Below, piece by piece: positions 1 to 11,625 of a DNA stretch of 64,000 nt. Where the stretch lies: assembly GCA_973895155.1 (NCBI GenBank), contig OZ316898.1:16802001-16866000 (forward strand), read 5' to 3'. Each line of letters opens with the position of its first letter. Position 1 is the stretch's first letter. The stretch comes from Marsupella aquatica. Taxonomy: Eukaryota; Marchantiophyta. A model generated the notes under the pieces. That model saw only the letters and a list, made by a program, of their open reading frames with translations, did no database searches and was not told where the DNA came from. A program made the translations under genes and the position numbers.

Positions 1-1066
1 TGTTATATCTAAACAGTACGAGATGGTGTAAACATGAGAACTCTCTTTTCTGCTGAGACTGAGCAGTTTTATTTGTGTTTGATGCCAAAAACGCGACCAG
101 GATACCTTGCATGAATTGTGAGAAATAAGTTGCACTCTACAGGGACCCTTTTCCTAACTAGCACAAAACAGGTGCCTTGACTGTGTCGATGGCCCAGGGT
201 TTGGCGTGCCCTATTACCATCACTCTGCCTCATTCAAGTTCAGCTTTTCAAGAGGGGCTCTCTCAGATCGGATGGTCTCATTTCAGTTAAACTATTGCCC
301 AGAAATTGATATCCACCTCTGTATTATGACTCACATTGAGATTTTGGTCAAATTTGCATGAGTTTGTTTTTGACCTCAATGCAATCATCAGCTTCAAGTA
401 ACAACAAAAGTTTAAGAAACCAATGTAAAGCACCTAAATACATTTTCGATCATGTATCCTCTACTACAATCTTCTCAAGTCGAGGACTAAAGCTATTTAA
501 AAATGAGCAAAAGCAACTTCCTGATAAATGGTGATTTGTTCAAACATAACATTCAAGTTAGGGTTTGGGAAATCAATTTTATGACTAGTCCGATAACCAT
601 CACAAGAAATTTACACAATCCCGTAACAACCACTCTTATATACACAAATATATTTACGATGATAGATGTAATCATTCTCACGGAACCATTTGGAGAGTGG
701 TGAGGTATAGACCTCAACGTTCTGTCTGATTCTTCTGTTTCTCATCGGTGAGCACCATGCCAAAAAGGTGGGCTCCCAAAGAGCTCTACTTCTCGTTTGA
801 CAATTAAGATAGGCCAATTTTTGTTTCGCCAGAGTATTACACCGTGGCCCAGGTCATTACTTGTTATAAGACAGCTATGCCAAGAGAGACAATTTCAAAT
901 CCAAATGTGTTAGCACGCCTTAACCAGGAGAAAGGTAGAAGAAAGCAAAGGACGAGCTTCAACGACACATTCACGATGTGATATCTACCATTATCCCCTA
1001 ATCGTAAGAAAACTATTTACAATCTTCCTGTACAACGTGATACCAAAATCTATGTGGCGCTAAAAT
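1..1066. other. No recognised feature
   Basis: AT-rich sequence with only short, unconvincing reading frames. It lies downstream of the 3' end of the minus-strand G-patch gene, so its right edge probably includes that gene's 3' UTR. I see no repeat or RNA gene. Confidence 0.4.
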
Positions 1067-3042
1067 CTACAAATTCTCTGGCCAGAATTCCCTATAAAAC
1101 TGTCGCTCGAAAGCTTGTTGATACATCCGCTCCTCCTCGGCTTTCATCTTTATGGCCTTCTTAGATAAATTCTTCTCTTTCTTTGATGTCTTCTTAGCTG
1201 TCTTGAGATCCTCCTGCACACACATCATGTGATGTACAAGGATGTACTTGGTTAGATCATCCTGCAAAACTGAAGCACGGCCACTGTGACCAATCAGGCA
1301 TAATCTTAATTGCCACGATAAAACTAACGAGTGCACTATTTAGAGTACGTCGCGATATCAAGTTCAGCTGAAGGACTACTGATCGACACGGACTTTGAAT
1401 ATCAACATCACAACAGACCGACCGTTTAGTATGCCCAGGGACAGCCCTGAGCTTGCGACCAATAAAAATGAACGAGGCAATTCAGCCTGCCACATAGCCT
1501 TATTTGAAACATGGCTGTGAGCAAGGAATGACAACCGAAAGCCCATTCACTGGCCACCTTAGTGAGGCTATATCTAAAACCAGTGATTTACAACGTAAAA
1601 ATTTAGGCAACTCCACTGAACCGCATCCACTGGCCAAATTGTTTCTCGTCCAGGCCAGGGACACTCAGTCAGGGTCACCTGTTCTGCTTCCGAGAAGTAC
1701 AATATGACCTCCGACTACACTGCAACCTCTACAGTATCGGTGCAAGAGCACCAATTCCATGAGATCGCAGACAAGTCATCATGTCATAAACTCGGTCATT
1801 ATAGCGGTGCAGCTTTAGAACGTACATGGGAGTTACAGGTAACATCCTGTCCATTACGAATAGATATTTTCATCTCCATGACCGGAAGAAAGACACGATA
1901 ATAAACGCTTCACTCTTAAAAATGTATGCCATTGTGGCACTTCTTAACCCCGTATGCGTTCCATATACTAGCAGTAGCGGCCAACGGGCTAGTATTCTCT
2001 TTACATTAACGTGCTTTGACGAACAATCCGGTTAACAGAAAGGGGTCTGTAGTTTTAGAAGTTGCAGGAGTATCTTGAAAATTATATAAACCTTAAACTA
2101 TAGGTGAGCTCGAAATTGTATAGAAACAGACGAAATCTCATGATGTGGTAAATCAGGATACCTCATTAAGCGGCTCTTGCTCTGCAGTTCCGCGAATACT
2201 CTGTTTTCGGTCCTTTTTAGCTCCAATACCACGCCTGTCAGATTTTAATTGTGGCTCCAACGGATTTAGTCTTCCCTGAAACAACTCTTTGTCAGAAAAC
2301 TTTCGATGCAAAACGGCTGCTTTCTTAGAGTAGTCAATTCTAAACATTGAAGGATTATCTCTCCATGGCTCGACTGGATTGCCATGGACTTCTAAACCGC
2401 TAATTCGTTTATTTGTCTATGGTTGAATAATCTAAACACAAACTGCACAATTATTAATCCGTCGTGAAACTACTACAGACGAAAGGACTTTGGCTTTCAA
2501 TTCAAATACAGTAGCTCACCTGTTCAGAAATTCCTAGTCCAGAGCCTTCCTTCCAACCTGATTTCTTCAATAACTGTGACACATCACGTTAAGAATCACG
2601 TCACCTTGTGAATGAAGTTAAGTGGTAGCCAGAATTTTTTTTCTATTAAGTGTTCAAGTATGCTAGGCCATTGGTAAGTTCGATCATGTTTGACTGAAGG
2701 AACAACTCCACTGATTTGCATCGAGGGAGACTGAAAGACGGATGCCTCAGAGAAGCTGCATCTTACCTTGAACCCAATATTTGTGTCGGGAAGAGTTTTC
2801 GACAATCTCATCCCCTCTGGTAAAGTTGTCGTTGACGTTGCCACATCCATGGGCAGGCCCGTGAGTTGACTCCATATTGTTGCAGGACTTGGCAGGCCTT
2901 CTAGAGTAGCCTTGCTAGCCATCATCCTCCTCCTCTTACTATCAGCTTCTAGGCCACTGAACTTGGACTGAACGTCGCTCGCCATGAAGTTTCCACCAGA
3001 AAAAGTAGGCGTCAAGTTCTTGTGTTTGGTGGACTTAGCCAT
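1067..3042 (-). CDS. G-patch domain protein, four exons
   Basis: Probable nuclear RNA-processing protein; G-patch proteins bind RNA and often activate DEAH-box helicases. Exons read from splice consensus and frame: 3042-2767 (92 codons from ATG, ends GFK before a GTAAGA donor), 2573-2520, 2275-2162, and 1213-1067 or 1261-1067. All junctions are phase 0. The joined frame gives GFK, then LLKKSGWKEGSGLGISEQ, then GRLNPLEP and RRGIGAKK. This is a G-patch: hhxxxGWxxGxGLG with a downstream RGIG. The C-terminus is Lys/Glu-rich (SKKEKNLSKKAIKMKAEEE) and ends FYREFWPENL, an ending I associate with short plant G-patch proteins. Two in-frame acceptors give 196 or 212 residues. An in-frame GTG lies six codons before the ATG with no stop in between, so an upstream exon is possible. 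The family call is secure; the exact orthologue is not. Confidence 0.8.
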
Positions 3043-4009
3043 GACATCCAAGAGCCTCACAAAGATGCAACTTTTGCTCGGCCGAACCCAGTATTGCTGT
3101 TAGTGACACTACCTTCAGGGCTGTCTTGCATAGGCAGAGTCCTTGAGTTTCAAGCACTCAACTGAATGAGTGGCATTCCAACATTGGTTGAGATTTTTCT
3201 GCCTCAACCTCGTCCTCAGGCAGAACTGACGGCATATGTGCTGGATGACCAAGGGCTGGAAACTTTGAGGTCCCGAACCTTGAAAATAGAATAGAACAAT
3301 AGGAGTTTCACACGAAGCAAAATGGCAAATTCCGTGGAGAATCGAAATCCCCCCTTTCCCGACAATTGAGAAGTGCTACGGGCTGTAAGAAAAGGGCTCT
3401 TGACATGCAAGACGGCCCTAAGCCTCAAGCCAAATCAATGCTTAAACATGTGATCCCCTGTGGCTCAAAGACGAGGTAACGACCCAAAGCAATCGAGAAG
3501 CAGTCGGTAATTCTCAATCCAATCCCAAGCTCTTGAACCCGACGACATGAACTGATGACAATTAGTTTATTAAGGACTCGATTTCTGCAGTTGCATCGAT
3601 TCTTGTTCGTAAATGTGATACTTTAGACCTGATTGAAGACCACAAGTCGATTGAGGACCAGACTTGCCTAGCTACTGCCATTCCAACTGGCTGAAATTGT
3701 AATCTGAACCCTAATAGATGCTGGGTATGTGACAGAACCAGGGCGCCGCGGTTGTATCCAATTTCACTCGTAGAAAAGATAATCGAAACTCTCGATCATA
3801 ACCAGTTAGCAGCGCTGTGGTAAGAGATTTTACAGTGGCACAAAGGCGTCGACCCGTGAGCAGAAAGTTTTGCAATCACAGTCACCGTTTCTTTGGTCCC
3901 GTGGCAGAATTGCAATCGTCAGCGAGCGAAGACACAGTGAAAGACAACACTGGCCATGCACTGATCACAGGCCGATCTTCAGAAGTGTGGTGCTCCCAGT
4001 TTCTAAATT
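3043..4009. other. 5' flank of the G-patch gene, nothing else recognised
   Basis: Probable promoter and 5' UTR of the minus-strand G-patch gene, followed by unannotated sequence. Short ORFs here lack family features. No repeat stands out before the LINE-like tail at about 4010. Confidence 0.35.
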
Positions 4010-4430
4010 TCTTGTTTATTTGCCTCCTTCAAAGGCCCTGAGTATCTGAGTATTTTCTTGTTTATTTGCCTCCTTCAGAGGCCCGGCATCTTTCCTGGTT
4101 CCGGCCTCTCCATCTGGGCAAGTGAACCTTTGGTCCCCCAGGTTGGTGTCCCTTGTCTGGGTCCCCCATTTTTTTAGGGTGTCTATTTGAATGAAAATCA
4201 TTTGGTTTTTTTTTTTAAATTTGAGGCAAAAGAAAACTGGCCTAGCATGGACCTTCCAGGATTGGTGTCCCTTGTCTGGGTTCCCAATTTTGTAGGCTGG
4301 CTATTTGAATGAAATTCATTTGGTGTTTTTAATTAGCGGCAAAAAAAACTGGCCCAACATGCACCTTCCAGGATTGGTCTGGGTCCCCATTTTGTAGGCT
4401 GGCTATTTGATCAAAATTTGATATAGTCAA
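4010..4430 (+). repeat. LINE 3'-end remnant with repeated tail
   Basis: A segment beginning tttcttgtttatttgcctcc occurs twice in tandem (about 4010 and 4055). Next come 'cctggttccggcctctcc' and a stretch with gtgtcccttgtctgggt and gaatgaaaatcatttggt. That tail is repeated, diverged, from about 4255 and again, shortened, from about 4370. The wording matches the minus-strand LINE 3' ends at 40.3-40.5 and 41.3-41.5 kb (ggtgccggcc, tttggtcccc, final gaat-rich stretch). I read it as the 3' end of a plus-strand LINE with a multiplied tail. No coding part remains. Confidence 0.5.
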
Positions 4431-4696
4431 CCCTATATATAATCAACCCACATAGCCAGGAGGCTATATATTTGGGAGGCTTTTTACCCCATTAAGTGCT
4501 TATCCCGTATCTTAGCTGTTTGTGAAGGTTTGTCATAGATTGATATCCCAAACTATCCTCATTCCCAGCTACCCTCGGCCATTTTTTGATTGACTACCAG
4601 ACCATAAAAATATACGGTCTATTTTTAATGCAATGCAATATAATCTGTGAAAAAAAGAGCTTAAGTGTCAACTTGTGAGTGATCTAAAATGTGAAC

Positions 4697-4880
4697 ATAA
4701 CCTTAACTTTCAACTAACAGACCGCTTAGGCTAGTGATTAAAAGTGTCACCTCTGTTTATTATTTATGTTCAAAGAACCCCAGACTAACTTAACTTTCAA
4801 ATAACAGACCACTAAGGCAAGTGATTAAAAGGGTCACCTCTATTTATTTATTATATTTATGCCCAAAGAACGGGCACTTT
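4697..4880. repeat. Tandem duplication, about 86 bp x 2
   Basis: Two adjacent copies begin near 4697 and 4783. They share cttaactttca, taacagaccnct, gtgattaaaag and gtcacctct, followed by an AT-rich stretch. A third partial piece (cgattaaaagtgac) follows at about 4904. Non-coding. Confidence 0.65.
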
Positions 4881-5601
4881 AGAACGGGCACTTAAGCTAG
4901 AGTAGCGATTAAAAGTGACGGATCCCATTTTCGAACCAGGTTAAAAAGGAAAGAAACAAACATTTTTTCACCGGGTGAGCCAAATGGATTCCGGTACTAG
5001 TTGAGTGGATAGTGCTCTTCTGTTGTGTCGATTGAGAAACTCGCACAGGAAGTTGTTGTTCAAGAGGTGGGCGAGGGAGGCGATGGAGGTGTCTCACTGC
5101 TATCCGGCACAGACGTCGCCTTTTCTCCCACCATCTCTGCCATGGCGGCATTTTTCTCTGTTCAGGGCAAGTTATGGAACCATCTCTCGTGGGCAATTTG
5201 TCTTTCGGCCACCGAGGAAGCTCCATGTGAAAGTACGTCGCCGGTGATGCTGTAATTCTTCCAGGGATGATGGTTTTTTTGGGGGCTCTAGTCTTTGGGC
5301 ACGGACGCTGCGTTGAAACTGGCACGAGCATTTGAGTCCTGTCGCAAACTCTCTTATCGCCTTACCAAGCAGATCAAGTAGCGACTTGCCAGTTTCGATT
5401 TGATTAGTGTTCGCCTTTTGATATTTGAGGTCCTACAATCATTGGCGAAGTTTTGGCGAAATTGAGTTTTCCGGTGTGGTCCAGCGGTTTATTGTTCCTC
5501 AAAGATTTTATTAGCACTGAATGAAATTGGAACCAATATCTCCAGATTTGGATCTCAGGGTTTGGGGGTTTTGGGTTTGGGGTTTACGCGTCCACTAAGG
5601 C
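4881..5601. other. Upstream region of the TruA gene
   Basis: Contains overlapping open frames on both strands at 4909-5331 without family features. A GT-rich stretch, gggtttgggggttttggg-like, lies at 5559-5590 just before the TruA start. It probably includes the promoter and 5' UTR; I cannot place a TATA box or transcription start with confidence. Confidence 0.35.
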
Positions 5602-7512
5602 ATGGTTAACTGTGGTGCTAGGGCTCGTTCCACTTCTTTTCCCTGGAAATTTTCAAGGCACTTTATCGTAGTTGGAATGCTTTCTGTTGTGCAGTGCTCC
5701 GTTTTGAGTGATAATAGTGTTGTTCCCGAAGACAGATCCGGGGACTGGAAAGAGGATGCATTAGCAGTGAACGCAAAGGGACAAGCGTATCAATGGGTCA
5801 TGACTGTGTCATACGACGGTACCAGATACTCAGGTTCGTCATTCACGGCTTGAAGAATTCTTCATATTTTAGGAAGTCAACTCCTGAAACAATGTTCGTT
5901 TGCCATCGTGACATTTTACTGTTCTGGGACCTTAGCTCAATCATCTTTACTCTCTGCCCCTCTTTGTCCTTTTGGGCAAGGGCTAGCGGCTGAATTAAAG
6001 GCTTTTCAATTTTCTTGAGCCTGGATTGTTTTGCTTCGTTCTGTTTAGGCTGGCAAATGCAACCAATGGCAACCACTGTGCAAGGAGCTATTCAGGGGTC
6101 TCTTTCTCAGATCACCAGATGTAGTAAGGATGACCTCTCAATTTCCGCTGCGGGTCGTACCGATGCTGGCGTCCATGCCTGGGGCCAGGTGCACTCCGCT
6201 TACTACATGAACTGGCTGTTTCAGTTTTGCACTTTTGTCACTATTATGTAGAATCTGGTCGAGGATGGCACTCTGCGTTTACCAGTTGATCTTACTGGAT
6301 CCGTATGAATGTAGGTTGTATCGTTCACAACGCCTTTCGTCTTTGACAACCTGGATACTCTGCACCGTTCATTAAATTCAATGCTCCCATCTGACATTCG
6401 CATCCGGGAGGTTAAGGCTGTTCGGCCAGACTTCCATGTGCGGTACCACTCAATCAATAAGACATATCAGTACAAGGCTTACATCGCCCCAGTTATGGAT
6501 CCCTGTAAACAGTCTTATGCACTTCATCTACCGTATTTAATGAATGTGGATGCTATGCAAGAGGCTGCTTCTTTTCTTGTTGGAATGCACAATTTCGCTA
6601 CGTTTGCTAATTCTTCTCCAAAAGCACTCCTTAGTCCTGTGCGAGAAATCTTTAATTTCACTGTGCTGTCATCGGTAAGAAGCCTCCCCTCGCTGCCCGT
6701 GAAAGTTCTTTTTCAGAGTCGATTAAGGCATTGGAACGCTTAGTGAGGGGGGATGATTTAGTCAAGTTATTTTCCATCTGCATGAATGAGCTTTGTGTTT
6801 CGAGCTTCCTTCTTTTTAATTTGTATCTGTAAGGGAGAGGGTGGTGGGGGATGGGGGGCTCTCGATTTTGAGCCTTGGCTGACTCTTCTGCCCATGTGCA
6901 AGTCTTGCAGGGCCCACATTTGTTGTTTGAAGTGCAAGGTCGATCCTTTCTCTACAAGCAAGTTCGCAACATGGTGTGGCTCCCGCAATGATACTTCCTT
7001 TGTTTCTGTCCTTGTTGGCTCTGACGGTGTGAATTCAGCATTGCGTACATTCCATATGGTGCACCGAAATTTCTTAAACATTTCAGTACCCACGAGCTAA
7101 ATCTGCCTGCCCAAGACTGCTACCTCTTCATTCCTTGGTTATGCTTAACCGCAGTACCCTGCATTTGATTATGCAGGTTGGATTGCTCTTGGAGATTGGT
7201 AAAGGGAACTTACCAACCAGAGCAATTTCTGATGCTTTAGCCTCACAGTCGTGAAAGGACCTCTTCCATTTCTTGGTTAAGCTTAACCGTGACACCCTGC
7301 ATTTGATTATGCAGGTTGGATTGCTCCTGGAGATTGGTAAAGGGAACCTACCAACCAGCGCAATCTCTGATGCTTTAGCCTCGCAGAGTCGTGAAAGGTT
7401 GGCAAGATTGTCTGCAACTGCACCTGCTCGTGGTTTATATCTCATGTCCGTCAATTATGACGAAGCGCTCTTCCTAAATGAGCCAGAAGCAAGCTATGGG
7501 CGCCTAAGGTAG
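5602..7512 (+). CDS. TruA-family tRNA pseudouridine synthase, five exons
   Basis: Family role: isomerises uridines in the tRNA anticodon stem-loop (U38-40 in bacterial TruA). Exons: 5602-5833, 6049-6188, 6315-6674, 6911-6973 and 7315-7512, all with GT/AG borders and a continuous frame, giving 330 residues. Exons 1 and 2 join inside a Gly codon to give YDGTRYSGWQMQ. The catalytic motif GRTDAGVHAWGQ places the Asp at residue 116. Exon 3 carries VVSFTTPF, FHVRYHSINKTYQYKAYI and HNFATFANSS. Exon 4 carries LLFEVQGRSFLYKQVRNM, and exon 5 carries VGLLLEIGKGNL and the terminal APARGLYLMSVNYDEALF. All standard TruA blocks are present in order. The first 60 residues are rich in Ser and basic residues and could be a plastid or mitochondrial targeting peptide (inference). 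A broken duplicate of exon 5 lies in the last intron. Confidence 0.9.
7134..7257 (+). pseudogene. Duplicated, frameshifted copy of TruA exon 5
   Basis: This 124-bp stretch is a tandem copy of about 7268-7393, offset 138 bp. It includes the end of the intron, the acceptor (tttgattatgcag) and the first part of exon 5. The coding copy would start at 7177 and reads VGLLLEIGKGNLPT. Near its end the true exon has cagagtcg but this copy has cagtcg; the 2-bp loss creates a TGA at 7252-7254. Using this exon would stop the protein at about 290 residues, before the conserved GLYL block. It could be a dead duplicate or a premature-stop 'poison' exon; splicing data would decide. Confidence 0.8.
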
Positions 7513-10271
7513 CTCATTGAATCCCAATTCTATCCGGTGGCCTTTTGACTGCTCTCTTTGCTACAAGCGATTTTGATGATGCACAAGCGGTATTTTACTT
7601 TCGCTCCTTTCTACTCATTGTTGTGTTGAATGGTCAAATCTGTAACGTTATTTGGGTACCCTGTACTTTTGCCGAACTATATCAAATATAATTCTGTGAG
7701 GCGAAAACTCTTCATCGCGATTGAAGGGAACTGGCTCAAGCTCGAAGATCCTTCTTCTTTGTTAAAAAGTTGTGCACATTGGTCTTTGTTTTGTTTGACG
7801 GCTTGGTCCAGTGTTCCTAATTGAACTCCTGCAGGATAGGGGACAGTCAGCCTGTGTCCTACTTACTTAAATTTGAATTGCTTTTCTCGTGCAGTCAGGC
7901 CCAACTTATAAGCAGTGGGGAGAGAGAAATCCTCTTTGCCAGATTTCTAATTACGGTAGGATAAAGCCTCGCGAGTGAAATTGTATTTCTGTGCTGTTGC
8001 ACAGGTAAATATATTTTTATGTTTGAAGAATATCGTCAACTGGTTGATATCTGGCAACGAAACATCCTAATGTATCCAGGTAAAATATCTCACTTGATGA
8101 AACGTTTTCTGTGAAGGTTTCTCCGGTTTTATTATTAATCCATTATTCTTTGTCTTGAATGTGACATTGGACACAATTGGGGCCATGTTTACAAAATGTC
8201 TCGGGTGTGTCAACCTGGGCAGATTCCAGCAACCACTGTGTTTAGGAATAGCTGGGAACCGGTCAGTTGACGGCTGCAGTACGGATGGAGGATACAAAAC
8301 GACGATGCTTGTTCCGAACTCACAATCAGCCACGACCAGAATTGTGAATGGACTCCAGCTGAGTATGTATCGAAACGCCTACATCATCAACTGGTTCTAT
8401 CGTTGACGGTCAGGTGCTGTCCCTGGTTACTTGCCTTAAGATGTAGCTGCAACAACTCCCGTTGTAGACCATCAGCAATGGCACTGCAAGTTCTCTGCCA
8501 GGCTCACTCATGACCACTCCTGTTCCTTTAAAACCCATTTGGGAAACTTAGTATCCTGCCCTCACCATCACAGACCACCGGATACCAGTTACATCCCCCA
8601 AACCAGTACTCCCCGGTGTAGAAAACGCTGTCTAAGAAAGCACTTCAAAAATTCTGGCCTGCGGAGCACTATAATCCTTGGCGTAGGATGAATGAGGGGA
8701 ACATATATTTAAGTTGTGGCTCCGAAAGGCGAACCTCCACCCTTGGATCCCAAGATCTCTTGAAGATGGCTTGTCTTACCCTGATTGTTTTCAAGCCTAC
8801 GATGGATGGCACCTCTTTTTGTAAGAATTGTCCCGTCCCTCAAAAGCTAAACGTGATTGACCATTTTTGTTTTCATCATTCTTTGATTTCTTTTTCTGTT
8901 CGCTCCAGTTGACAAGAATGTCTCGTCTTATAGAGGGTACAGCAATCTTTGCCAGGTGAAACTTTGACAACTTCACTTTGTTAGTAAGTGAAAGGGATGC
9001 CTCTTAGAAAACTTAATGAAGGAATTCCAGGATACCTTGATATCTAGTGCACTACTTTTCTAATAGGACAATACTACAATATTTCTATTGAAATCTCTAT
9101 TGAATTTCACTTATCAGTCAATGAAATTGGTACTTGGAATTGCACGTAGTGTAGTCTTTATCAACACGTGCAATTTCGGAGTTGCACGTGGTGAGGTATT
9201 GAGTAAAAAGGGGCAGTTTTTATTGTCACTATTGATACAATTTTCTTCAATTTCTTGACAAGTGCAATGTTCATTCACTTATTAGTAGCAGGAAAGTTTA
9301 GCGCAAATTTCCGGACTCGAGTAGCGAGATAGTAGTGTATCGTTTGCAATTCTTAAGTGCAAGAAAATGCCTTTCCAGGAGCTATTTCACTTAGTGAGAT
9401 TTGAGTGTAGGAGCATTGGAATGCAGAGGTACACAGTTTTTCCACTCTATGGTCACGTCCCAAAGCTGGAGACCATAGCTCCAAGAAAACACTACTGCCC
9501 TTGGAGTGAAGGGCAAATTTTAATGTCAAAACCGTGGTCAGGGTCATTAATCTCGAAAAAATATCAAAAAACACTTTTAGAAGGCACCTCAAATGTCGAA
9601 GGAGAAAGTCCATGTTAATGTCATGGATGGATATTATAAGCATTAGAAATCGTACAATGCGTTAATTCCATTCTTCTTAGATTATTGTCTTTTTCATATA
9701 TAAGCTCATACAACTATTGAAAAGTACCTGCTAGGCATAACACATATTGGACCCACCCAAGACGCTTTGGAACAAAACCTATGCCAAGCAGATTAGATTA
9801 CCACACTAGAGCTAGAACACCAGAACTAAAACTGGAACATAATTGTTTGGTTGGAGATTGCTGGTCACAAGTAATCTCTGGCCACTTGACCTGACCACTT
9901 GGACCACTCAAGTAGGAATTACTACTGACACCTTACAACTAATATGGTCCTAAATGTTTTATACAATTGCATTAAACTACAGGTACATAAAATGGTTATG
10001 TACAATGTACCATATTTTGCTCCTGCTTAATGGCCAGGGCAGACATAGTATGGGCCAAAGACTGAATTCATTTTATTTTTATTTTCAACAATATTTCAGT
10101 AATTTTCAATAGGGAGACATGGCTGTTTGATAGTTGAGAGTCATAGGTCTAGAGTTCAAATGTTGTGACCGTTCAAATGTTGTGACCGACTTTTCACTTT
10201 TTGTGGGATTTCACAAATTTTCCCTTAAATTGATAAACAAATATTTATTCATCTTCAAACAGAAAAATTAG
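7513..10271. other. 3' flank of TruA and unassigned intergenic DNA
   Basis: Short ORFs only (for example 8155-8406) with no recognisable domain. A gcacgtg-containing motif recurs around 9140-9195. No RNA gene or clear transposon is visible. Confidence 0.35.
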
Positions 10272-11210
10272 TTTGTGGACCCCTTGGCTAATAAAATCAG
10301 GGGGAAGAGTTGATCTGAGCCGTCTCCATTTCTTATCTCCAGAAATCTCATCCGTCCACCATAATGGCCAATCTATGGCTCAAAAGAAATATCTCAAATA
10401 GATCTATGGATGGTTTCTGTCCGTTTTGCAAATGGGATAATATTTTTCAAATGAAAAATTAAACAAATCCAAGCCTTCCTAGCCGTCGATTTTGTTGATT
10501 TTGCGATCTTTGCCGTCCATTTTGTAATGCTTCTAGAAATCTTATTCATCCATTTTAGAAAGATCTAAATGAGATCTACGACTGGGTATTTTTTGTTTTG
10601 AGAATGAGTAAATAATTTTGAGTATAAAATTCGATGAACTTTCAAGATTCCAGCCATTCCTCCTCCTCAATCCTGGGTTTCTATGTGCTCTTCCAGCATT
10701 AATGGCCGTACAATACGAGAGGTCCTTACATACCAGGAGTTGTGGTTTAACAAGGAAGTTATCAAGTTAGTTATTAGTCATTATTTATTATATGAAAAAT
10801 ATTTTTTATAAATCTTTGAATATAAGTTTTAAAATTGGAAATGTAACTAAAACGGTTACATAGTGACAGTTTTAATCGTCTTGCTCTTTGCATTTCCAAT
10901 GTTTTTACTTTTGTTTTTATGGCACGGCGCCCCAAAATTTACACCCAAATTGACACAAACACGAATGAAAACTATAAGTTTGATTCACAAAATTGACGAG
11001 TCTTGTTTGTTGCGGTTGTTGTTGACATGGCACGCTATGGTGCCAGGAATTTTGGAAGGGACCTCTAGTGGGGTCCGTAAACATAGCCATAGATCTCATT
11101 GAGATCTATCTTTGAGCCTACATGGCCTTCTAAAGTGGACGGATGAGATTGCTAGATAGAAACAAAAATGGATGGCCAAGATATCATGAATTTGAATTTG
11201 AGGTCCACCA
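10272..11210. repeat. Foldback-type element, inverted arms about 90-130 bp
   Basis: The left arm (about 10272-10420) contains tgtggacccc and aatctcatccgtccac. The right arm (about 11085-11210) contains their inverted counterparts gtggacggatgagatt and gaggtccacc, with a shared 'ggcc...ctatgg...ggctcaaa' order. A further diverged direct copy of the arm lies at 10530-10585 (cttctagaaatcttattcatcc). No transposase frame is visible, so this would be a non-autonomous DNA element. Edges are approximate and I found no certain target duplication. Confidence 0.45.
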
Positions 11211-11473
11211 ATCAGATGGAGGGGATTACTTATCCTTTTTTCTCACATAATTTTCCAAAGTTTTAATTGAAATTCTTGCAGTCGTATATCTTGGAGAGGG
11301 CTCCTACATTGCATTGAACAGTGGAAGTGGCAATCCATCAGCTGTTGGGAAGCCTATCACACTCTTGGAGGTAACCCAATGCACTCTGGAGCCCCCTGTA
11401 CCCGATTTGTGGTTTAACCATTTATATAACATAAGTATAAACAAGAGAGGTCCCAAGTGGACAAAACCAAACG

Positions 11474-11571
11474 CAAAAGAAGTGAGCAAAAGGAAACCCT
11501 AAAAACCAAGAAAGAGGAACTAAAAGAAGTGAGCAAAAAGAAACCCCTAAAAACCAAGAAAGAGTAACTAA
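11474..11571. repeat. 48-bp direct duplication downstream of the R2-like LINE
   Basis: Two copies of a purine-rich unit containing agaagtgagcaaaa and aaaaccaagaaagag sit side by side. They are in the presumed 3' UTR of the minus-strand LINE. Confidence 0.7.
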
Positions 11572-11625
11572 AACTACTGCAAATGGACCGAGGTCCTCTT
11601 CATACCTAGCAAATGTGGCAACAAG

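Noticed and set aside
4909-5331. 140-residue minus-strand open frame overlapping plus-strand frames upstream of TruA
   Set aside because: Low-complexity composition, no domain, and overlapping opposite-strand frames in a GC-richer patch; probably promoter or 5' UTR.
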